A stretch of 64,000 nucleotides of DNA, taken from the NCBI RefSeq assembly GCF_000473065.1, contig NZ_AXAZ01000046.1, positions 1 through 64,000 on the forward strand, given 5' to 3'. The DNA is from Bradyrhizobium sp. WSM1743. GTDB taxonomy: Bacteria; Pseudomonadota; Alphaproteobacteria; Rhizobiales; Xanthobacteraceae. Under the pieces are notes generated by a model. The model was not told the DNA's origin. It made no database searches and worked only from the letters and a program-made list of their open reading frames with translations. Below are positions 1 through 8,244 of this stretch, piece by piece (within the stretch, counting starts at the first letter, position 1; each line of letters begins with the position of its first letter). The translations under genes were made by a program, and so were the position numbers.

Positions 1-213
1 AAAATGCAGCAACGACTGGTGCTGTGCCGCCGTGCGCGCCGGAGCCGTCCGCGCCGCCATTGGCTCGACGCTCTTGCGATCACCCGGCAACATCAGGCCA
101 GTGCAATAATCGCGCAGCGGTCTCGTCCGCTCCGCGTGACCGATCACGCTACCAAGCCCCGCCACATACTCCGCAAACCGGGTTTTGCTGTCTCCGCCTT
201 GATCGAGATTCAT
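1..213 (-). CDS. IS701-family transposase, N-terminal fragment cut by the window edge
   Basis: Reading the reverse strand from an ATG at 213 gives 71 open codons to base 1 with no stop, so the gene continues outside the window. The peptide begins MNLDQGGDSKTRFAEYV and contains VIGHAERTRPLRDYCTGL, then LPGDRKSVEPMAARTAP and AAQHQSLLHF. This order of motifs is the characteristic N-terminus of IS701-type DDE transposases. The catalytic DDE residues lie downstream and are not visible, so I cannot say whether the element is intact. The gene points away from the Rieske oxygenase at 383. Confidence 0.85.
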   Translation of the reverse strand, partial: MNLDQGGDSKTRFAEYVAGLGSVIGHAERTRPLRDYCTGLMLPGDRKSVEPMAARTAPARTAAQHQSLLHF

Positions 214-297
214 CTGGCCCTCCGCGCGCCAAACATTGAATCCCTACAAATACTTGATTCTCAGCCTCAACGGCTGCGGCCGGATGACTCAGTAAGA
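1..297. mobile_element. One end of an IS701-type insertion sequence
   Basis: The transposase fragment is followed outward by about 84 non-coding bases that end near ...gactcagtaaga (up to 297). The next four bases, 298-301, are ctaa. This fits the 4-bp YTAR target duplication known for IS701 elements. The bases after it (302-313, cccaccctacg) match the end of the gtagggtgggtt intergenic repeat seen whole at 57308-57424, so the element may have landed in such a repeat. The other end is outside the window, so the inverted repeat and duplication cannot be confirmed. Confidence 0.4.
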
Positions 298-382
298 CTA
301 ACCCACCCTACGAAACCGTTCTTGCGTTGACCTCCTCTCACTCTCGCGCCAATCTTCGCGAAAATATTCGGGAGGATCAGCC

Positions 383-1720
383 ATGCTCCGCGCCGAGGAC
401 AACAAATTCCTCACCGAGTCCGGCCCCGGAACGGGAATGGGCGAGCTGTTGCGCCGCTTCTGGATTCCCGTGCTGCTGTCTGAGGAGCTCCCCGAGCCTG
501 ACGGCGAGCCGAAGAAGATCATCGTGCTCGGCGAGGAGCTGCTCGCCTTCCGTGACTCCCGCGGCGTCGTTGGCGTCATCGACCAGTATTGTCCGCATCG
601 CGGCGCCAATCTCTGGCTCGGGCGCGTTGAGGAATGCGGCATCCGCTGCGTCTATCACGGCTGGAAGTTCGACACCGACGGGCGCTGTCTGGACATGCCG
701 ACCTCCTATCCCGATCTCAACGCCAAGGATTTTATCCGCATCAAATCCTATCCGGTGCGTGAATGGGGCGAGATGATCTGGGCCTATATGGGTCCCGCTG
801 ACGTCATGCCCGAGCTGCCCGACCTCGAAATGGCACTGCTGCCGGCCTCGCATCGCTACGTCAGCAAGAAATGGCAGGACTGCAACTGGGTGCAGGCGCT
901 GGAAGGCTCGATCGACACCGCGCATTTCACCTTCGCCCATCTCTCCTTCGACAAGGAGGAGAACGAGATTCTGGATATCAAGAAGCACTTCGTGAATCCG
1001 CTCGCGCGCATGAATAACGACCACATGCGCTGGATCGCAGAGGATCCGCGCCCGGTCATCAAGGTCAGTGCGCATGAGGCAGGGCTGACGATCGCGGGGG
1101 GGCGCCTCACCGGCGGCGACAACATCTACTGGCGCATCGCGCAATTCCTGCTGCCGTTCCATGCCTATGCGCCGAGCGCGATGCCGGGCGAGAACATTTT
1201 TGGCCAGACCTTCGTGCCCGTGACCGACACCAATTGCTGGATCTACACCTATGCCTGGAATCCGGAACGACCGCTGACGCAAGCCGAGCGTGACGCTTAC
1301 GACTACGGTAATGGCGTGATCGCGGAGGTCGACGACAATTATGTGCCGCTACGCCATAAGGGCAACGATTACATGATCGACCGCAAGCTCCAGAAGACCA
1401 GGAGCTACACCGGGATCAAGGGCGTGTCCGAGCAGGACGCGGCTGTGCAGGACAGCCAGGGCCCGATCGCCGACCGGACGCGCGAGCATCTCGGGCCGAC
1501 CGATCTCGGCATCATGCATTTCCGGAAAGTCGTGATGGATCTGGCGCGGGCGCTCCAGCGCGGCGAGCCGCCGCCGCAGGCTGCGCATCAGGACCGCTAT
1601 GCAGTGCGCTCCGGCGCCTGCGTCACCAGCAAGGCCAAGGACCTGCCGGCCGTGATGCTGGAACGGTTCGGCGACGTTGCCGGCTTCGTCGGTCGTCCCA
1701 GGATCGCAGCAGCGGAGTAG
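383..1720 (+). CDS. Rieske [2Fe-2S] non-heme iron oxygenase, alpha subunit (phthalate dioxygenase-like)
   Basis: A 445-residue oxygenase component that would hydroxylate or demethylate an aromatic substrate using electrons from a separate reductase. The Rieske cluster ligands are clear: C70-x-H72 and C89-x2-H92 (YCPHRG ... CVYHGWKF). The mononuclear iron motif follows at residues 174-187, with D178, H181 and H186 in EGSIDTAHFTFAHL. Length and layout fit the phthalate 4,5-dioxygenase/vanillate demethylase group. A Shine-Dalgarno-like gggagg lies at about 370. No ferredoxin or reductase gene is adjacent, so the redox partner must be encoded elsewhere. The substrate cannot be told from sequence. 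Confidence 0.9.
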   Translation: MLRAEDNKFLTESGPGTGMGELLRRFWIPVLLSEELPEPDGEPKKIIVLGEELLAFRDSRGVVGVIDQYCPHRGANLWLGRVEECGIRCVYHGWKFDTDGRCLDMPTSYPDLNAKDFIRIKSYPVREWGEMIWAYMGPADVMPELPDLEMALLPASHRYVSKKWQDCNWVQALEGSIDTAHFTFAHLSFDKEENEILDIKKHFVNPLARMNNDHMRWIAEDPRPVIKVSAHEAGLTIAGGRLTGGDNIYWRIAQFLLPFHAYAPSAMPGENIFGQTFVPVTDTNCWIYTYAWNPERPLTQAERDAYDYGNGVIAEVDDNYVPLRHKGNDYMIDRKLQKTRSYTGIKGVSEQDAAVQDSQGPIADRTREHLGPTDLGIMHFRKVVMDLARALQRGEPPPQAAHQDRYAVRSGACVTSKAKDLPAVMLERFGDVAGFVGRPRIAAAE

Positions 1721-1723
1721 CGC

Positions 1724-2537
1724 TTGGGGCGGTCGCGAAGCGTCATCGTCGGGCTGGTTGCGTCGATCTTGCTGTCGCCGCTTGCGACTGTTGGCAGCAG
1801 CGAGGCCGTTGCCGCGCGAAAGACTGCGAGACCCAATGCCAAGCAGCTGTCACCGGCCAAATGTGAGATGCCGAAATTCCGGATCGTCGTGGATGTCGGT
1901 CACACCCCGGACTCCTACGGCGCGCTGAGCGCGCGCAATGATCCGGAGTTCGGCTTCAACTTCCGTCTCGCCAGATTGATCACGACGAGGCTCAAGTCAG
2001 AAGGCTTCGCCGCAACCCGTCTGCTCGTCACGGACGGCAAGGCGCGGCCGAGCCTGTTCAAGCGCATCAGTGCCGCGAGCGAAGGCCGCGCCGATCTGTT
2101 CCTGTCGGTCCATCATGATTTCGGTGCCGGACAAGCTGCTCGAAACCTGGGAGTTCGACGGCGCAAAGAGTTATTTCAGCGACCGTTTCTCGGGTCACTC
2201 GCTGTTCGTGTCGCGGCAGAATCCGCACTTCGCCACCAGCCTGATGCTGGCCCGGATCATCGGCAAGCAGCTGAAGGAGCAGGGCCTGCACTATGCCAGC
2301 CAATACACCCTGCCGGTGATGGGCCGCTATCGGCACCAGCTGCTCGACAGGGATGTCGGGGTCTATCGCTATGACGGCCTCGTCGTGCTGTCGCGGACGC
2401 GGAGCGCCGCCGTGCTGCTCGAGGCGGGCTCGATCATCAATCGCGACGAGGAAATGGAGATGAACTCGCCGGAGCGGCAGGAGGTCGTCGCGGGAGCCGT
2501 CGCGGCTGCGATGAGAGAGTTTTGCGAGAGGCGGTAG
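1724..2537 (+). pseudogene. N-acetylmuramoyl-L-alanine amidase (Amidase_3) broken by a +1 frameshift
   Basis: The start is a TTG at 1724 with gcggag 6 bases upstream, followed by a signal peptide (VIVGLVASILLSPLATVGSSEAVA). The first frame encodes VVDVGHTPDSYGAL (first zinc His) and RADLFLSVHHD (second zinc His region), then degenerates. The matching C-terminal half (PDKLLETWEFDGAKSYFSDRF ... VLLEAGSIINRDEE, with the conserved Glu) continues in the next frame. Removing one T from the run at 2119-2121 joins them as HHDSVPDKL and gives a single 270-residue protein (813 nt). The zinc amidase would cleave peptide stems from peptidoglycan in the periplasm. Because the rest of both halves looks intact, the shift is either a very recent mutation or a sequencing error. 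Confidence 0.8.
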
Positions 2538-2559
2538 TTGACTCTGCCGGTTCATCAGC

Positions 2560-2605
2560 CGTCATTGCGAGCCACCGGGCGCGGCCCTGGTGGCTCGCAA
2601 TGACG
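2560..2605. repeat. Palindromic intergenic repeat, CGTCATTGCGAG family, between convergent genes
   Basis: Perfect 17-base arms (CGTCATTGCGAGCCACC and its complement) flank a 12-base loop. It sits exactly between the amidase stop (2537, plus) and the antiporter stop (2611, minus), so its RNA hairpin could end transcripts from both sides. The same outer motif recurs at 5179-5273 and 26795-26874. Confidence 0.85.
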
Positions 2606-2610
2606 AGAAG

Positions 2611-4218
2611 CTACAGCGGTCCGCCCCGATACTCCCGGTTGGCCAGACTGGCCTCCTCCAGATCCAAATCGCGCTCGATCCGCCGTCGCGTCTCGTCGGT
2701 GATCTGGCCGTCGCGCAGGAGGTTGTGGATGAACTTTCTTTCGGCGGCGATCAGGTCGCGGGTCAGCGCGATACCGGCGGCTGAGACGTCGTGGTGGTTG
2801 GGATCGAGCGAATCCGGCAACTGGTTGAGGCGGATCTCGTGGCGAGCGCGCAGCAGCCGCATCACTTCTTCGGACACGTCCTTCTGCGCTGTCAGCGCGT
2901 CGAGTGATTCCAGTGCGGCATCGAGCGCTTGGCGGCGGGCGGCGATCTCGGCTTCGTGCGCGGCGGCATGCTCGTGGCGGCCGGCTTCGGCGACGCCGAG
3001 CCAGCGCACGACCGGCGGCAACGTCAGGCCGACGCCGATCAGCGTGACGAAGATGACACCGAAGGCGACGAACAGGATCAGGTCGCGAGACGGAAAGGCC
3101 TCGCCATCAGGCAGCGTGAACGGCAGCGCCAGCGCGGCCGCCAGCGACACGGCGCCACGCACGCCGGTGAAGGCGAGCACGAACGGCCATTGCCATGGCG
3201 GCGACGGGTCGCGCATGCGTAGCGACTTGGAGAACACGCGCGGCAGATAGGTCGCGGGATAGAGCCAGGCGAAGCGCGCGATCACGACGATGACCAGCAC
3301 CACCGCAGTCGCGATGAGAATGTCGTCGAGCGGGAAGGCCTTCGATTTCTCGTAGAGCGCGCGCATCTGGAAGCCGGTGAGCAGGAACAGCATGCCTTCG
3401 ATCAGGTAGATCACGAGGTCCCAGAAGAAGATGCCTTGCAGGCGCGTCGCCGACGAGATCAGCAACGGCCCGTTCCAGCTCACATAGAGGCCGCAGGCGA
3501 CCGTCGCGATCACGCCGGAGCCGCCGACGTGTTCGGGCAGCCAGTAGGAGACGTAGGGTGTGATCAGCGACAGCGTCAGCTCGACCTGCGGATCCCCGGA
3601 CCATTTGCGGAATCGTAAGGAGAGCCAGCCGACGCCGATACCGAAGGCGATCTCGCTGGCGACGATGAGGAGGAACTCGCCGGCCGCGAGCGGCAGCGAA
3701 AAACTCCCGACCATGATCGCCGCGAGCGCGAAGCGGTAGAGGATCAGCGCAGTGGCATCATTGGCCAGTCCTTCGCCCTCGAGGATGACCAGGAGTCGCC
3801 GCGGCATGTTGAGCCGGCGCGCGATCGCGAGCGGCGCCACCACGTCGGGTGGCGCAACGATAGCCCCGAGCAGGAAGCCGATGGTCCAGGGCAGGCCGAT
3901 GATGTAGTGCGTGGCGGCCGCCACCATCGCCGTGGTGAAGATCACCGCGCCGACCGCGAGCAGCACGATCGGACGCAGATTGTTCTTGAACTCGCGCCAG
4001 CTCATGGCGACGCTCGCCGAGTAGATCAGCGGCGGCAGCACCATGAGGAGCACCAGCTCTGGTGGCAGTTCCACCGGGGGCATGCCCGGCACGAAAGCGA
4101 GGCCGACGCCGGAGAGCATCAGCAGAATGGCAGGCGCGATGTTGAAGCGGCGCGCAGCAAGTGCGGTGCCTGCCAGCACGGCGAGCAAGATGAGAAAAGT
4201 CTGAAATTTCGCTTCCAT
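2611..4218 (-). CDS. CPA1-family Na+/H+ antiporter (NhaP-type)
   Basis: A 535-residue inner-membrane cation/proton antiporter. About twelve hydrophobic segments span residues 5-400. Family motifs are visible: VAPPDVVAPL at 121-130 (ion-site D125) and EGEGLANDATAL at 147-158 (the N153-D154 pair typical of electroneutral CPA1 antiporters). A charged C-terminal tail of about 110 residues (HEHAAAHEAEIAARRQALDA onward) is cytoplasmic and probably helical or regulatory. It starts at ATG 4218 and stands alone, 48 bases after the beta-lactamase stop on the same strand. Na+ versus K+ preference cannot be read from the sequence. Confidence 0.9.
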   Translation of the reverse strand: MEAKFQTFLILLAVLAGTALAARRFNIAPAILLMLSGVGLAFVPGMPPVELPPELVLLMVLPPLIYSASVAMSWREFKNNLRPIVLLAVGAVIFTTAMVAAATHYIIGLPWTIGFLLGAIVAPPDVVAPLAIARRLNMPRRLLVILEGEGLANDATALILYRFALAAIMVGSFSLPLAAGEFLLIVASEIAFGIGVGWLSLRFRKWSGDPQVELTLSLITPYVSYWLPEHVGGSGVIATVACGLYVSWNGPLLISSATRLQGIFFWDLVIYLIEGMLFLLTGFQMRALYEKSKAFPLDDILIATAVVLVIVVIARFAWLYPATYLPRVFSKSLRMRDPSPPWQWPFVLAFTGVRGAVSLAAALALPFTLPDGEAFPSRDLILFVAFGVIFVTLIGVGLTLPPVVRWLGVAEAGRHEHAAAHEAEIAARRQALDAALESLDALTAQKDVSEEVMRLLRARHEIRLNQLPDSLDPNHHDVSAAGIALTRDLIAAERKFIHNLLRDGQITDETRRRIERDLDLEEASLANREYRGGPL

Positions 4219-4266
4219 GGTGGTCTGACTTGACCCGGAAGCGGCCAGGAGGTCAATGCGTGGACC

Positions 4267-5124
4267 TTACGCCAGCCGCTCCGCCACCATGTGTCCGATG
4301 CGGGCAAACACGGCCGCGATCTGCGCCGGGGTCGGCGTGCCGCCTTGGACGTAGGCCGTGATCAGAACCGGCGTGTCGGGCTTCGGCCAGGCCACTGCGA
4401 TGTCGCCTGCTGCGTCCTTGCCGTTGTAGCCGGTCTTGTCGCCGATCTTCCAGCCTGCGGGCAATCCGCCGCGCAGCCGTTTTGCACCGGTCTTGCAGTT
4501 CACCATCCATTCGGTGAGCTGCGCGCGTGATGCCGGCGACAATGCCTCGCCCGTCACCAGCCGCCGCAAATTTCCTGCCATCGCCGCCGGCGTCGTGGTG
4601 TCCCGGGGATCACCCGGCGGAGAGCGGTTGAGCTCGGGCTCGTTGTGATCGAGCCGCGAGGTGGTGTCGCCAAGCGACCGCCAGAATGCAGTCAACGCGG
4701 CCGGCCCGCCGATCCGCGTCAGCAGCAGATTGGCGCAGGTGTTGTCACTGAGCTCGACGATGGCCTTGCACATCTCGCCGACCGACATCTTGCCGGCCGC
4801 GAGGTTTTCCCTCGCCACCGGTGCGTATTCCAGCAGATCCGCCTGGCTATAAGGGATCATAGCCGCCAGTTGCTCCTCACCGCGATCGACCCGCCCCAGC
4901 ACACAGGCCGCCAGCGAAGCCTTGAATGTCGAGCACATCACAAACCGCTCGTCGGCGCGCCAGGCGAGCTTTGCGCCGGTGGTCAGATTTTCCGCATAGA
5001 CTCCGATCCGCCCGCCGCTTTCACGTTCATAGGTTTCGAGCTCTGGCGGCGCCTCTGCGGCCAGCACGGGAGAGGCGGCCATCCAGCAGAGTGAGGCGAG
5101 CAGGGAACGGCGGTCGAGAAGCAT
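4267..5124 (-). CDS. Class A beta-lactamase (serine active site)
   Basis: A 285-residue periplasmic beta-lactamase. All class A elements are present: STFK with nucleophile S65 and K68, SDN at 126-128, the omega-loop EPELN with general base E164, and KTG at 230-232. The N-terminus MLLDRRSLLASLCW carries twin arginines before a hydrophobic stretch ending AASPVLA, so Tat export is plausible. A cysteine (C64) directly precedes the nucleophile, as in class A carbapenemases, but the KTG loop reads KTGYNGKD and lacks the partner Cys 238, so that disulfide is not possible. No AmpR-like regulator is adjacent. It looks like a resident chromosomal gene; its spectrum cannot be inferred. Confidence 0.92.
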   Translation of the reverse strand: MLLDRRSLLASLCWMAASPVLAAEAPPELETYERESGGRIGVYAENLTTGAKLAWRADERFVMCSTFKASLAACVLGRVDRGEEQLAAMIPYSQADLLEYAPVARENLAAGKMSVGEMCKAIVELSDNTCANLLLTRIGGPAALTAFWRSLGDTTSRLDHNEPELNRSPPGDPRDTTTPAAMAGNLRRLVTGEALSPASRAQLTEWMVNCKTGAKRLRGGLPAGWKIGDKTGYNGKDAAGDIAVAWPKPDTPVLITAYVQGGTPTPAQIAAVFARIGHMVAERLA

Positions 5125-5178
5125 GGCAGACTTTCAGGTGAGTGGAGGCGGGAAATGTAGCGGATGCTGCATCCGCGT

Positions 5179-5273
5179 CGTCATTGCGAGGAGCGAAGCC
5201 GACGAAGCAATCCAGTCCGCCTCCTCATCAGGGATTCTGGATTGCTTCGTCGCAAGGGCTCCTCGCAATGACG
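5179..5273. repeat. Composite palindromic repeat, CGTCATTGCGAG family
   Basis: A long imperfect hairpin with outer arms CGTCATTGCGAGGAGC / GCTCCTCGCAATGACG and an inner stem GACGAAGCAATCCAG / CTGGATTGCTTCGTC. It lies between the beta-lactamase start (5124) and the stop of the NTF2-like gene (5329). Both genes are on the minus strand, so transcription of the upstream NTF2-like gene would run into it. Confidence 0.85.
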
Positions 5274-5328
5274 GAGAATGGGAAGCGAGCGTGGCAGACA
5301 TAATGGGCAGCGGGAGGTTGAAGCTTGC

Positions 5329-5703
5329 TCACTCCCTCAGGTCGTACCGGTACGATTTCGACACGATCTGCCAGCCGTCGGCGAGCTTCATCGCCACCAG
5401 ATAGTCGGTGAAATAGCGCGGCGGCAGCTGGCAGCGCACCTTGACGAAGGCGGTCTTGTCGTCGGAGCGGTCGATGGTGACGATGAAATCCTCGCGCGGC
5501 TTGCCTTCGGCTTTGGCCGAGGCGCGCTTGCGGACGCGGTCGAGCCAGTCGGACACCGTCAGAACCTGGAGCTCGCCCTTCTCGACCCAGCGCAGATCGG
5601 CGGAGGGATGGAAGATGGCGCCGAGCTTGTCGGCGTCGCCCTCATAGAGTCCGTCAAAGTAGGATTGCACGACGGCTTCGACGCTCGACCGGTCCTGGCT
5701 CAT
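5329..5703 (-). CDS. NTF2-like (putative lumazine-binding family) small protein
   Basis: 124 residues, beginning MSQDRSSVEAVVQSYFDGLY. The pattern fits the NTF2-like cone fold: an N-terminal helix, GDADKLGAIFHPSADLRWV, a central strand region, and a C-terminal KLADGWQIVSKSYRYDL that matches the usual dGgWKIv ending. Related proteins bind small ligands or act as isomerase-like enzymes, but no catalytic residue assignment is secure here, so the function is unknown. It is preceded by a short divergent intergenic region shared with the GFA gene at 5798. Confidence 0.75.
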   Translation of the reverse strand: MSQDRSSVEAVVQSYFDGLYEGDADKLGAIFHPSADLRWVEKGELQVLTVSDWLDRVRKRASAKAEGKPREDFIVTIDRSDDKTAFVKVRCQLPPRYFTDYLVAMKLADGWQIVSKSYRYDLRE

Positions 5704-5797
5704 GGGTCATTCCTTTGCATGATGGCTTCGGGTGAACTTAGTCGTGGACATCAAAATGCGCTATGGGTGTGTCAGCCATTTGCAAGAAGGCGTCGCC

Positions 5798-6226
5798 ATG
5801 ACTGCATCAGAAAATTCGAACGCCCGTATCTTGATCGGCGAATGCTATTGCCGCGCTGTGCGCTTTGAAGTGGCGGATGCGTTCTCCTATGCGATGAACT
5901 GCCACTGCTCGAACTGCCGTCGCACCACCGGCGCCGCGTTCAAGCCGTTCGCCGGCATTCCGCAGGACAAGCTTCGCATCGTACGGGGCGATGACCAGCG
6001 CATGATCTACGGGGACGACACCACCCATGACGCCCACTGCGCCCGCTGCGGCTCGCTGCTTTATTCCCGGGTCCGTGAAGGACAATGGGTCCATGTCGCC
6101 ATGGGAACCCTGGTCGATACCCCCTCGATCCGGCCGAGCGCGCACATTTTTGTGGGCTCGAAGGCGCCCTGGCACGAAATTACGGACAATCTGCCGCAAT
6201 ATCGGGGGCACGTCGGTGACCCCTAG
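5798..6226 (+). CDS. GFA-family zinc protein (glutathione-dependent formaldehyde-activating-like)
   Basis: 142 residues from ATG 5798, chosen because agaagg lies 7 bases upstream; an upstream in-frame start at 5732 lacks this. Zinc-binding cysteines of the GFA/DUF636 fold are clear: GECYCRAVRFE, NCHCSNCRRTTGAAF and HCARCGSLLY. Family members such as Gfa were linked to S-hydroxymethylglutathione formation, but most homologues have no proven activity. It is a single-gene unit, with the orthocaspase gene next on the same strand 156 bases away. Confidence 0.85.
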   Translation: MTASENSNARILIGECYCRAVRFEVADAFSYAMNCHCSNCRRTTGAAFKPFAGIPQDKLRIVRGDDQRMIYGDDTTHDAHCARCGSLLYSRVREGQWVHVAMGTLVDTPSIRPSAHIFVGSKAPWHEITDNLPQYRGHVGDP

Positions 6227-6381
6227 GGGAACCCGGGCCACTGGGGCGAACCCCCGCCGCGCTGGCGCGACAAACCAGAGGGGACGTTCGTTCTGTCGTC
6301 GGACGCCGCCTTCGTGACCTCCGTCACAGCCGCTGGTGTTCGATCCCGCTAAAGCGGTGCCAAACTATCGGAAGTCGTGTC

Positions 6382-8199
6382 ATGCGCAGTTTGCTCAGGC
6401 TTTGTCCGCTTTTCGTCGCCCTCGGCCTGCTATTCAGCGCCGGGCCCGCTTTTGCCGGAAAGCGCGTCGCGCTGGTGCTCGCCAATTCGGCCTATCAGCA
6501 CGCGCCCTCGCTCGCCAACCCGGTCAATGACGGGGCGGTGATGGCGAGGACGCTGAAGGAGGCCGGCTTCGACGTCGTCGAGTCCCGGCACGATCTGTCG
6601 GCGCTGGACACGCGGCGCGTGCTGCGCGACTTCGCCGACGCGACCCGCGATGCCGATATCGCCGTGGTCTACTACGCCGGCCACGGCATCGAGGTCGAGG
6701 GCTCGAACTATCTGATCCCGGTGGATGCCAAGCTCGAGCGCGACACCGACGTCTACGACGAAGCACTGTCCCTCGACCGTGTCCTGGTCGCGGTCGAGCC
6801 TGCCAAGCAGCTTCGTCTGGTGATCCTGGATGCCTGCCGCGACAATCCGTTCGGCAAGAGGATGAAGCGCACGATTGCCTCGCGCGGCATCGGCCGCGGT
6901 CTCGCTCAGGTCGAGCCGACGAGCCCCAACACGCTGATTGCCTATTCGGCCAAAGCCGGTTTCACGGCGCAGGACGGCGACGGTGCCAACAGCCCGTTCA
7001 CGGTTGCGCTGTCGAAGCATCTGACGACGCCGGGGCTCGACGTGCGCCGCGCCTTCGGCTTCGTGCGTGACGACGTGCTCAAATCGACCGGCAACAAGCA
7101 GGAGCCGTTCGTCTACGGTTCGCTCGGCGGCGAGGACGTGCCGCTGGTGCCAGTCAAGGTGGCGGCCGTGGCGCCTGTGGCGAACCCGCAGGCCGACATG
7201 CGCCGCGACTACGAGCTCGCGCTCCAGGTCGGCAACAGGGCGGCCTGGGAAGCCTTCCTCGCCCAGCATCCTGACGGCTTCTATGCGAACCTCGCCAAGC
7301 TCCAGATCGACAAGATCCAGGCCGAGCAGGCCCATGCCGCGGCGATCGAAAAGGCGAAGCAGGCCGAGGCCGAACGCGATCGTCTTGCCGCGCTCGGCGC
7401 GCAGAAGGATGCGCAGGTCAAGGCCGCGGCCGATGCAAAGGCCGCCGAGCAGGCGCAGCTTGCCGCGCAGAAGGCCAAGGAGCAGGCGCAGCAGCAGGCG
7501 GCCGCCGCCGAGCAGCAGCGCGTCAATCTCGCCGCCACGGCACCTAGCACTGCGCCGGCCAGCACGACGAGCGCCGCCGGCACCAACGTCGCCTCGCTGA
7601 CTCCGGCGACGGCGCCGGCAGATCTCAACCGCTCGGTGCAGACCGAGCTCGGCCGCGTCGGGTGTTTCTCCGGGCAGGCCGACGGCAATTGGAATACATC
7701 CTCGCAGCGATCGCTGTCGCAGTTCAACCGCTATGCCGGCACCAAGCTCGACGTGAAGGTCGCGAGCACCGACGCGCTCGATGCGGTCAAGTCAAGACCG
7801 TCGCGCGTCTGTCCGCTGGTCTGTGAGCACGGCTTCAAGGCCGATGGCGACAAATGCACCAGGATCGTCTGCCGCGAGGGCTATGCGGTCAACGACGACA
7901 ATGAATGCGAGAAGCAGCGTGTCGCCAGGCCAGCCAAGCCTGCGACCGCGAAGCGCGACGACAGTGACGAACGTCCTGTACGGCAGCGTCGTCAGGCCGG
8001 TGGCGCTGCTGCCGGAGCAGTGAGCGGATATGGTGCCGCCGCCGGCATTGCTCCTGCCGCTGGTACAGGCCGCCCCACCGCTGGTGGGCAGGTCTTCTGC
8101 AATAGCGCGGGCTGTCGCCCCGTCAGCCGCGGTTGCCACCTGGAATATCGCGGCGGCGGCGGCCCCGGCAATGACGCGAATGCAGAGGTGTGTCGTTGA
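6382..8199 (+). CDS. Secreted orthocaspase-like peptidase (C14 family) with Ala-rich coil and C-terminal Cys-rich region
   Basis: 605 residues. A signal peptide (LRLCPLFVALGLLFSAGPAFA) is followed by a caspase-fold domain at about 26-260: KRVALVLANSAYQHAPSLANPVNDG, catalytic H101 in YYAGHGIE and catalytic C152 in LDACRDNPF. Residues about 310-385 are Ala/Gln/Lys-rich and predicted to be a long helix or coiled coil. Then comes a Pro/Ala/Thr linker, a peptidoglycan-binding-like stretch (LNRSVQTELGRVGCFSGQADGNW), paired cysteines (VCPLVCEHGFKADGDKCTRIVC) and a Gly/Ala-rich tail. Orthocaspases usually cleave after Arg or Lys; the target and any role in cell death are unknown here. The export signal suggests a periplasmic site. 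Confidence 0.85.
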   Translation: MRSLLRLCPLFVALGLLFSAGPAFAGKRVALVLANSAYQHAPSLANPVNDGAVMARTLKEAGFDVVESRHDLSALDTRRVLRDFADATRDADIAVVYYAGHGIEVEGSNYLIPVDAKLERDTDVYDEALSLDRVLVAVEPAKQLRLVILDACRDNPFGKRMKRTIASRGIGRGLAQVEPTSPNTLIAYSAKAGFTAQDGDGANSPFTVALSKHLTTPGLDVRRAFGFVRDDVLKSTGNKQEPFVYGSLGGEDVPLVPVKVAAVAPVANPQADMRRDYELALQVGNRAAWEAFLAQHPDGFYANLAKLQIDKIQAEQAHAAAIEKAKQAEAERDRLAALGAQKDAQVKAAADAKAAEQAQLAAQKAKEQAQQQAAAAEQQRVNLAATAPSTAPASTTSAAGTNVASLTPATAPADLNRSVQTELGRVGCFSGQADGNWNTSSQRSLSQFNRYAGTKLDVKVASTDALDAVKSRPSRVCPLVCEHGFKADGDKCTRIVCREGYAVNDDNECEKQRVARPAKPATAKRDDSDERPVRQRRQAGGAAAGAVSGYGAAAGIAPAAGTGRPTAGGQVFCNSAGCRPVSRGCHLEYRGGGGPGNDANAEVCR

Positions 8200-8244
8200 A
8201 GGCCGTGCCTGATCGAGATCGTCGTCCGGACCGCCGGGACGACA

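Noticed and set aside
377..1282. 301-residue open frame on the minus strand
   Set aside because: It is the antisense shadow of the Rieske oxygenase gene, with no family motif, signal or ribosome binding site.
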